From NCBI GenBank assembly GCA_010909725.1, contig JAACMV010000024.1:248001-312000 (forward strand): 64,000 nucleotides of DNA. Reading direction: 5' to 3'. A program made the translations under genes and the position numbers. This stretch comes from Picochlorum sp. 'celeri' (taxonomy: Eukaryota; Chlorophyta; Trebouxiophyceae). A model generated the notes under the pieces. That model was given only the letters and a program-made list of their open reading frames with translations. It made no database searches and was not told where the DNA came from. Of this stretch, positions 57,902 through 64,000 are shown one piece after another. Every line of letters begins with the position of its first letter. Position 1 is the stretch's first letter.

Positions 57902-59904
57902 TTAATGTGATGGAGAAAATCCTACAATCTGTTGACGACAGAATGGACAGAGGGGTGGCTTTTTGTCCTGTGCTGTAAGATTTCGTGCACATGTAATACA
58001 GAGTTCGTGGCCACATTGGTGAAAGTTGACTTGGACAAGGGCGTCCAGGCATACACCACACTCTCTACTGTCTGTCCTTGATTGATATGTACTATCGAGT
58101 GCTTCGCAAGTGCTGTTTTCTGATGATTCTAAATCCTTACCATCACTGCAATCCTCTACCGAGTCATTCTTCATCATGCATGGGTCATCAAATGAGAGAC
58201 TGGGGTCATTCATTGGGGTATGGAGCTTCTTTCTCAGGTTGCGATAGGATGGTATCTTGGAAAGACAGTTCTCGCTGTGGACACGAATGATGGCTCGTTC
58301 GGGGGTATCTTCCTGTGTATCTACATCTGCAGAGTCGGCGGAGGACGGGCTTGTGTCTGCAAACATGAGGGTATCGGCTGTTGCATGGCGCCAATGTGTT
58401 GCAACACGCGACACGCTGTCTTCCGTTGTGCTCTTCTTTCTTGACACCTCTTGTTCGAATTCATCCAACCATGCTAACATACTCTGTTGAATCACGTGTG
58501 CACAGATTGAAGAGAGTCGCTTTGCTCCAAGGCCTTGTTGTGCATCTCTCACAGTATCCAAAGCAGTATCAATGCTGACCCTTGGATCTACGAGACGCAT
58601 GAGATTTCTTCTACCACGCTCTCTCGCCAAATGATACGGGAGCCTCCTATGACAGTTGCGAATAGATCGAATATCAGTCCTTGAATGGCCTTCCCATGCT
58701 CTCCTTCCCGCCTCTGTCATTGGTCCTGCAGCACTCATCAACTCTGCATGCGCTTGAAGAAGGGCGTGTGCGATACTTATATTGCTCACAAGAACAGCAA
58801 TATGCAGAGGAGATGATCCAGGATTGAGATACTCTTCTCCAATAAATGCATCTCCATCCGTTTTCACCATGGTTGCTGCTCCTCGTCTCAAGAGCACCTG
58901 CACAGTTTCTACATTCCCAGATACTGTCGCGAAATGCAATGCTGTCAATCCTCCGAAAGCTCTCTGATCTATGTATTTTGCTTGAGACACTTGCAAGTCC
59001 TGCACGATGTAATCCCGCAGCACTACCTTGTGGCCTCCCTTGGCGTCTACTAACATATCATCTCGTGTCAACAGATCGACACATGCCGCACGCCCTGCGA
59101 TTGCGGCATAATGCAAGCATGTTCTCGAATTTATCAAGTCTAGAGCAAGAGGATCTGCTCCAGCATCGAACAGCATCTCAACAATATCATCATATCTGCA
59201 CATATATATAGTGTGATGTTCAAAATGTATATACAACAATTCCACATCACGTAGATGCACCTACCCTTTATCGCACGCAACCATCAATGGGGTTGTACCT
59301 CTATTTGTTCTCTGATTCACTATATAGTGCAACAGAGTGTCCTTCTCTGCCACCCCATCCTCCATCTGCTGTGCAGAGTATTCTCTGCATGATTCTATGA
59401 TGGCCCTGCATGTATCAGAATCTCCATGCATAATGGCTCTATGCAATGGAGACAGCGTTCCATGGAAACCAGTAAAGGCAGCCAATCGGGGCTTTCTAGC
59501 TAAGATCTGCAGCACCATGAATGATCCCTGTCAGTAATAGTAGGCAACAGATACCAGGGTGACAACAACTACGGAAGTCTCAGTATCTCCACCCAGTGGT
59601 ATGTGACGCGCATGATCCACGCATAAAGAATCGTGATTAATCCATCAATGGTGTCCAAGGAATACAAAAGCATCGCTTGAAAGTCAACCGTCGTCCGCGT
59701 CAGCACCAGGGTTTTCGTTTGAAAAATCAACCTCTCCCAACCTCCAGAGACCCAGTGTATCCGAGAATAGTTACACATCATCTCTTATTCTGGCCGTACC
59801 TCTTTTACATCGCGCGTATTACCTCTGTCGGCTCCTTTCAACAACTTCCCCGCCGAGGTGAAGTTCAAGCCAAGGAACACGGACAGGGAAGCCCGAAGCG
59901 ACAT
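57902..59904 (-). CDS. Ankyrin-repeat RING E3 ubiquitin ligase, XBAT31-like (three exons)
   Basis: The exons are 59904-59800, 59506-59265 and 59195-57902 (introns 293 and 69 nt; phases 0 and 2 match), giving 546 aa. Joining exons 1 and 2 yields a regular ankyrin repeat (RGNTRDVKEILARKPRLAAF, then GTLSPLHRAIMHGDSDTCRA). Joining exons 2 and 3 gives TTPLMVACDKGYDDIVEMLF. Further repeats include INSRTCLHYAAIAGRAACVD, LTALHFATVSGNVETVQVLL and SSPLHIAVLVSNISIAHALL. The C-terminal C3HC4 RING is CGVCLDALVQ..HQCGHELCITCARNL..CPFCRQQI. The same order and spacing occur in plant XBAT31/33-type E3 ligases. Substrates are unknown. The first-exon call relies on restoring the ankyrin repeat and is inferred. 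Confidence 0.88.
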
Positions 59905-60462
59905 TTTTCCCTCTTCAGATATCCAGTAAATTCACAGATATTGTATAGAATACCAGAATCACCGCAACAGCTCATTCAGAAGCGCGGTGGGATTCAACGG
60001 GTCGGTCGGAGCACACGACTGGCCACCACGACCACTTTCAACATCTTAGGGTACCTCGTTTTAGTCGCTGTTTTGTTTTTGATAATTTTTAAGAGTCGGT
60101 TTGTATTTTATCTGGTCTATGGTTGTGCTCGAACAAGGGTCTCGTATTTTTTCACTCGGATGATTCCAGGTGTGATGGCGCCTCGAGCCCTACTGAGGAA
60201 GGCGCGATCCTCGCCACCCTGGATGCCAAAGCAAAATCGAATTTAACCGATGTTCCCCCCCTCACGCGCCCTACCGCGCGTATGAAATGGAATTATATAC
60301 TGTTCCGGCACCCAGAGAAGCCCTGAAATCGAGCAAAAGACACGGGGCTTGTTGTTTCGGCAATTCTGGTTTGGGTACCCGGAATTTTGGATACTCGGCA
60401 CGGCTCGTTTACGCAATACTAGGCTTCAATGGATTCATTAACACATATATATAGTATATTGA
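59905..60462. other. Region holding the XBAT-like promoter and probable left end of the transposon
   Basis: 558 bp without a supported gene. It contains GC-rich patches, including a GCGCC...GGCGC imperfect hairpin (about 60180-60210). Near 60375-60401 there are two similar units, TGGGTACCCGG and TGGATACTCGG, about 20 bp apart, which could be subterminal repeats of the element to the right. No terminal repeat could be confirmed because the far end lies outside the window. Confidence 0.35.
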
Positions 60463-61694
60463 TTACTTTCCGATGGTAATTTTGGTTGTTCGCCGTTTTC
60501 CTGGCCGTTCTACTACTTCAGTTTCAGGCTTGGAAGCCTGGATGACTGGCCCTTTTGCTCCCCCATTTTTCTTGCGCCCTCGCTTGCCTGCTACTGGGGT
60601 GTACTTGTTATTCTTCCCTCGTATGTTTAAAATCTCCCTGAAGATCCCAGATATCTGACGAGTGCGTGTGCTCTGTCGAACTGTGTTCTCCTTGTTGCTC
60701 TTGCTGGTTTTCTTTATGCTCTTTGCCCTGATATTTTCTTCTGGAGCAACACGGACCAGTGACTCATGCCATCTCACAGGTTTATTTACTTCTATCACTT
60801 TCGTTGACAGGTCCTCCTGAGTTTGTCCCCCAACCCTCTGAAGAGGCCCATCATGTGGGAATACTTCCTGCACCATTATTGGCATGAGGCCATCCTGGCA
60901 AGTGCAATTCCCTCTAGAGCCTTCACACATCACAGAACCCAACGCTATATAGTATAATATGTCACATTCTTCTGATGCTGCGAGAGAAATGTTCCTTCTC
61001 TTACCAATCAGTCTCACCTTGGTCGCAATTGGGAACTGTGTGTGCTGTCGCTCTGATGGTTCCTTGGTTGGGTTACTATGTTTTGCCTTTTCTGGGCCGC
61101 AAAGTCGATCAAGATCTCCATGAGGAACCAATATTTTGTACACCCGTTCAAAATTCCACCCTTTTGAAGTGCATTTCTTCCTCACCTTCTGTATGGCCGC
61201 TGCCTCTCTACTGGTTGTTACCTTGGGCTTTCCTGATATCTTCTCCGAACCCTCTATGAACGCTTCTTTCCATCTTGAATCGATATTTCTATTGTCCTTA
61301 TTGTATCTACCGCTTTTTGCGAGTGCAAGTACGACCCGTTTGGCAATCTCATCCTGCAATATAGTATGCAACCTTAGTTGGGCGTCTATTCTGCAGGCTG
61401 GCAAAGGAACATTCGTACCTCCTTAAGCCATTCTTCGAATGGCTGATTCTGACTAACCGACTCTGCAGGTTCTGCGACTATCTGAATATCTTTGCCTGTA
61501 GCAACAGGTACCTCAGCTGGCAAAGGTGCACCAGCAGGGAAGGGAGGCAAGTGGTCGATGTGCGCAGTGTCAGCAAAGTTTATTTTCCCCTCTTGTATTA
61601 GCTCGAGATATTTTAATCTGCACTGATACTTTACCAGTTCAACCTCCTGACTCAACGTGTCCTGCTTACCATCCGTGGCAGTTGGGATGGACAT
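60463..61694 (-). CDS. Second (accessory) gene of the CACTA-like element, two exons
   Basis: Exon 1 (61694-61419) starts MSIPTATDGKQDTLSQEVEL and ends FEEWLKE. A 65-nt GTACGA-CAG intron leads in phase 0 to exon 2 (61353-60463): DEIAKRVVLALAKSGRYNKD, VRKKCTSKGWNFERVYKI, a Cys-containing MCEGSRGNCTCQDG, and a very basic tail (RPGKRRTTKITIGK). The 388-aa protein has no family I recognise. Its divergent position, 493 bp from the transposase start, and its basic, probably nuclear character suggest a TNPA-like DNA-binding partner (inference). An upstream in-frame ATG exists at 61757, in a stretch I interpret as non-coding. Confidence 0.5.
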
Positions 61695-62187
61695 CACAAC
61701 GGCTGTCACGTGCACCTGGTAATGATCAACGCAAGTAATTAATGAGCGAATAGTCATATTTATATACTTTACAAGGCTTTTCACCACATCTGTGTGGCAT
61801 ACGTACCAGGGGATACCCAACGTCCAACGTCAACAACGCATTCGGTTACTCCTGAGAACCTACCCCAGGTGCTGTATTTCTGCCCTTCGCGGTTAATAAT
61901 ATATTTATATGATATAAATAAGTAAGTTTATGTCGCCCGTGGGGGTTGACACCCGTCCAATATGGACTCTGTCAGATGGTAGATCTGCTTCTGGACTTGT
62001 CGAAATTTTGACAAGTCCTCCGGGGATGCACTCCGGTCGCTCCCTGAGTAAGTAGATCGGGTTGAGCCGATGTCTCCAAAATCGGGGACAATATCGATAT
62101 ATGGTAATTACCAATACAAATATTCGACGGAAAGTTCAATGTATGGTACACGTGCTAGGTTTGCAAATTTGAACCAGTTTGAAAAGC
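61695..62187. promoter_or_regulatory. Divergent control region of the element with inverted repeats
   Basis: 493 bp between the two divergent element genes. It has a perfect 9-bp inverted repeat, GGACTTGTC (61994-62002) and GACAAGTCC (62011-62019). A TGTC...GACA pair lies near 61930-61953, and an imperfect TGTCTCC/GGGGACA pair near 62070-62090. All share a GTC/GAC core, suggesting repeated binding sites for an element-encoded protein. Confidence 0.45.
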
Positions 62188-64000
62188 ATGGCCTGCCAGG
62201 ACGCTTCAACCACTCCTACTGATACTGGGGTCTCACTCCCAGTCTCGGATCGTTCTCTGAAGAACAATAGAGAGAGAATATGTGACTATTCTTTTCACTG
62301 TCCTTGTGACCGGTGTGAGGGCCGGCCCCCTATTCCCTACAAGAGTGTCAGAAACCATCTGAAAAGACTAAAGGACAATATCTCAAGGACAGTAAGCACT
62401 AAAAAAGTGAAGGAAAGTCAGAGGGCCAAACTGCTCAAGTTCAATGATAAAATGAATCAGTTCAATTTAGCCGTCGAGAATGGGAGTTGGAGAGAAATAG
62501 CAATAGATAAGGACTCTGAAGGGGAGCAGCTGCAACAGAGTCATGTGGTCGCTCAACCTGACGTGGTGCAAGAAGAGAGTTTTGTGGATATGAACTGTGA
62601 TGATGGAGGAGGGTTTGATGAGATCGACCATGCCTATGAAAGTGACGAGGCTGATGGAGATGCATCTGCAGAAGATGTTGGCAGTGAAACTGAGGGGGAG
62701 ATGGACAATGAGATTGAAGCACAGCAATCAAACGAATTAAATGAACTCATAATTGAATCAGAATCTCGTATATCCCTCCAAGAATGCACACTGCCCGAAG
62801 ATCTAGCCCTTTGGTTGCTGGATCCTGTGGAGAGATATCCTGAAGGCCAAGTGGAACAGAAATTTGTTGGGGACTTTTGTGTGGAACTGCTGCTGAACAT
62901 GCTCGAAAATAAGTACGCGATTCAAAATATTAGACAAGATTTCAATATAATCTCTCGCTACTTTTCAAATGCGCCCTCGTATAACAAGGTGGAAGCACTA
63001 CTGAGGAAAATTGGGTCTCCTTTTCATACATTTTACACGTGTGTCAACCACCACCCAGTAACATCTAACAGGGGATCCGCATGTATTGAACCATCTTGTA
63101 GGAAAGATATGTCTATTCCAATTAAGCAATTGAAGATTATGGACGTTTTGAGGCGTGCTATGCAAGATACCACGTTTGCACAAGGTGTCAGGTATGGACC
63201 AAGTTTGCCAAGACAGGGCTCTGATCAGATGTTATCCTCTGTCTGGCAGAGTCCGGCTATAGAGCGATTGAGGCTCGAAAAAGGTTTAGATATGGAAATG
63301 ACAGACGAATACATCCCTATTGTGATTGAATTATTCACAGATGGGTTTTCTCCATTCAACCGATCAGCGTATTCAATTTGGTGTGTCTTGATGAGAATTC
63401 TCAATCTACCTCCAGAGCTGGGTAAAAAGTATAGAAACATCTACCCATTGATGATAGTAGACGGTCCAAAAGAGGCAGAGAGCATTGATCAGTATCTGGG
63501 TATGATTGTGAAGGACATTGAAGATATCTGCAGTGGGGAAGGAGAAACTCTATATGATGCAGCAAGGAAATCTCATATTAGAACCAAGGTTTTTCTCCTA
63601 TGCAGTGCACAGGATACAAGAGCATTGCGATTGGTAGCAAAGCATGACGAGACTCCAAGTCAATGGCCTTGCCATATGTGCAAAATCTTTGGAGAGAGTT
63701 TCAAAATTGGCAAAGGACAGGGTATGCAAAGGATAGCATACAAGGCGAGCAGCATGCCAGAACCAACAGAGTCTGACAAGATGAATTTATTCTTATGGAA
63801 TAGTGATGAGGTGCGATCATCTCAGTCTTGGGTCGAAGAGGAGTTGAAAAAAGGGAAGGTTACTTTGGACAACAAGGCGTTTCCAGGTTTTGCTCAGCAA
63901 CGAAAAGGGATCAGGGGCGTATGTGCATTTAGCAGTTTGCCATATTTTGATTTGGTCAACGGTTTTTTATTCTGCGCAATGCATGGTATTCAAAATGCTG
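62188..64000 (+). CDS. Transposase_21 (TNP2-like) transposase, 3' truncated by window
   Basis: The ATG at 62188 opens a frame of at least 604 codons running off the window. An N-terminal Cys/His cluster (YSFHCPCDRCEGRPPIPYKS) looks like a small zinc knuckle, followed by a basic helix and an acidic region. The diagnostic Transposase_21 core is present: YIPIVIELFTDGFSPFNRSA, YSIWCVLMRILNLPPELGKK, YPLMIVDGPKEAESIDQYLG, RTKVFLLCSAQDTRALRLVA and the CHMC pair. It ends at SSLPYFDLVNGFLFCAMHG, where many relatives have an Asp two residues before the MH. These transposases move CACTA/En-Spm-like elements by cut-and-paste. There is no frameshift or stop in the visible part. The catalytic triad cannot be completed within the window. 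Confidence 0.82.
   Translation, partial: MACQDASTTPTDTGVSLPVSDRSLKNNRERICDYSFHCPCDRCEGRPPIPYKSVRNHLKRLKDNISRTVSTKKVKESQRAKLLKFNDKMNQFNLAVENGSWREIAIDKDSEGEQLQQSHVVAQPDVVQEESFVDMNCDDGGGFDEIDHAYESDEADGDASAEDVGSETEGEMDNEIEAQQSNELNELIIESESRISLQECTLPEDLALWLLDPVERYPEGQVEQKFVGDFCVELLLNMLENKYAIQNIRQDFNIISRYFSNAPSYNKVEALLRKIGSPFHTFYTCVNHHPVTSNRGSACIEPSCRKDMSIPIKQLKIMDVLRRAMQDTTFAQGVRYGPSLPRQGSDQMLSSVWQSPAIERLRLEKGLDMEMTDEYIPIVIELFTDGFSPFNRSAYSIWCVLMRILNLPPELGKKYRNIYPLMIVDGPKEAESIDQYLGMIVKDIEDICSGEGETLYDAARKSHIRTKVFLLCSAQDTRALRLVAKHDETPSQWPCHMCKIFGESFKIGKGQGMQRIAYKASSMPEPTESDKMNLFLWNSDEVRSSQSWVEEELKKGKVTLDNKAFPGFAQQRKGIRGVCAFSSLPYFDLVNGFLFCAMHGIQNA

Larger units (their letters stand above)
60463..64000. 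mobile_element. CACTA-like DNA transposon (Transposase_21/TNP2 type), right part outside window
   Basis: Defined by the Transposase_21-type gene starting at 62188 plus the divergent accessory gene. Both frames are open, so this copy may be recent or active. The element runs past the window end. The left boundary must lie between 59905 and 60462, and terminal inverted repeats and the target-site duplication could not be tested. Coordinates given are the minimum extent. Confidence 0.7.

Noticed and set aside
59677..60246. 189-codon plus-strand frame
   Set aside because: No ATG in good context, low-complexity basic composition, and it overlaps the first exon of the XBAT31-like gene, which restores a proper ankyrin repeat.
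61386..61418. A 28-nt intron joining the two frames of the accessory gene
   Set aside because: Too short for this genome; the downstream acceptor at 61354 gives a 65-nt intron in phase and was used instead.

Overview
This is nuclear DNA from a eukaryote with a plastid and a mitochondrion. About 33 genes occupy the first 60 kb. Many are interrupted by short spliceosomal introns (about 65-290 nt, GT-AG, often with GTACG or GTATG donors) that sit close to the start codon. Plastid or plant-type proteins are DapB, TatA/Tha4, a DUF3119 protein, organellar GyrB, an ABCD2-type ABC transporter, sucrose-phosphatase and an XBAT31-like E3 ligase. Mitochondrial proteins are NDUFV1, cytochrome c1, FAD-glycerol-3-phosphate dehydrogenase, mL46 and Tim8. 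A p25-alpha/EF-hand protein and an F-x-P repeat protein suggest a flagellated stage. A green-lineage unicellular alga fits best; this is inferred from family resemblance only. No tRNA, rRNA, CRISPR or prokaryotic operon was seen.

Layout. 1-5 kb: RVB2 (5' truncated), DUF218 protein, F-x-P repeat protein. 5-8.6 kb: DUF3119, F-box-like, ATG10, YIPF6. 8.6-12.5 kb: a glutamine-rich candidate eIF4E-binding protein divergent from dapB, then tatA. 12.5-18.1 kb: SKP1, NAF1, gyrB and protein phosphatase inhibitor-2. 18-24.4 kb: importin-alpha-like, an acidic protein, an unknown protein, sucrose-phosphatase, Sec61beta. 24.4-33 kb: an SMP-C2 lipid-transfer protein, two tandem AA15-like LPMO genes, a histidine phosphatase, an LRR membrane protein. 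33.6-38.8 kb: a respiratory neighbourhood (NDUFV1, cytochrome c1, glycerol-3-phosphate dehydrogenase). 39-52.4 kb: GIN-domain protein, TTI2-like, TPPP-like, mL46, S41-like protein, SEC13, a serine-rich secreted protein, a 1,122-aa helical-repeat protein. 52.9-59.9 kb: ADPRibase-Mn, ABCD2, thymidine kinase, TIM8, XBAT31-like. From about 60 kb to the window end: a CACTA-like (Transposase_21) element with a divergent second gene.

Several gene models (ATG10, YIPF6, the eIF4E-binding protein, SKP1, NAF1, phosphatase inhibitor-2, histidine phosphatase, cytochrome c1, glycerol-3-phosphate dehydrogenase, SEC13, TIM8, XBAT31-like and the transposon partner gene) were rebuilt here by joining exons at phase-consistent GT-AG sites. 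Genes are packed tightly: convergent coding ends overlap or nearly touch, and two same-strand pairs lie only 30-38 bp apart.

The most interesting non-coding signals are: a shared CGGTC-N13-GACCG element about 105-150 bp upstream of three start codons; recurrent TAGTAGTA/TACTACTA tracts just before many start codons; an NRF-1-like palindrome in the bidirectional NDUFV1/cytochrome c1 promoter; perfect hairpins before dapB and ABCD2; and a cluster of GTC/GAC inverted repeats between the two transposon genes.
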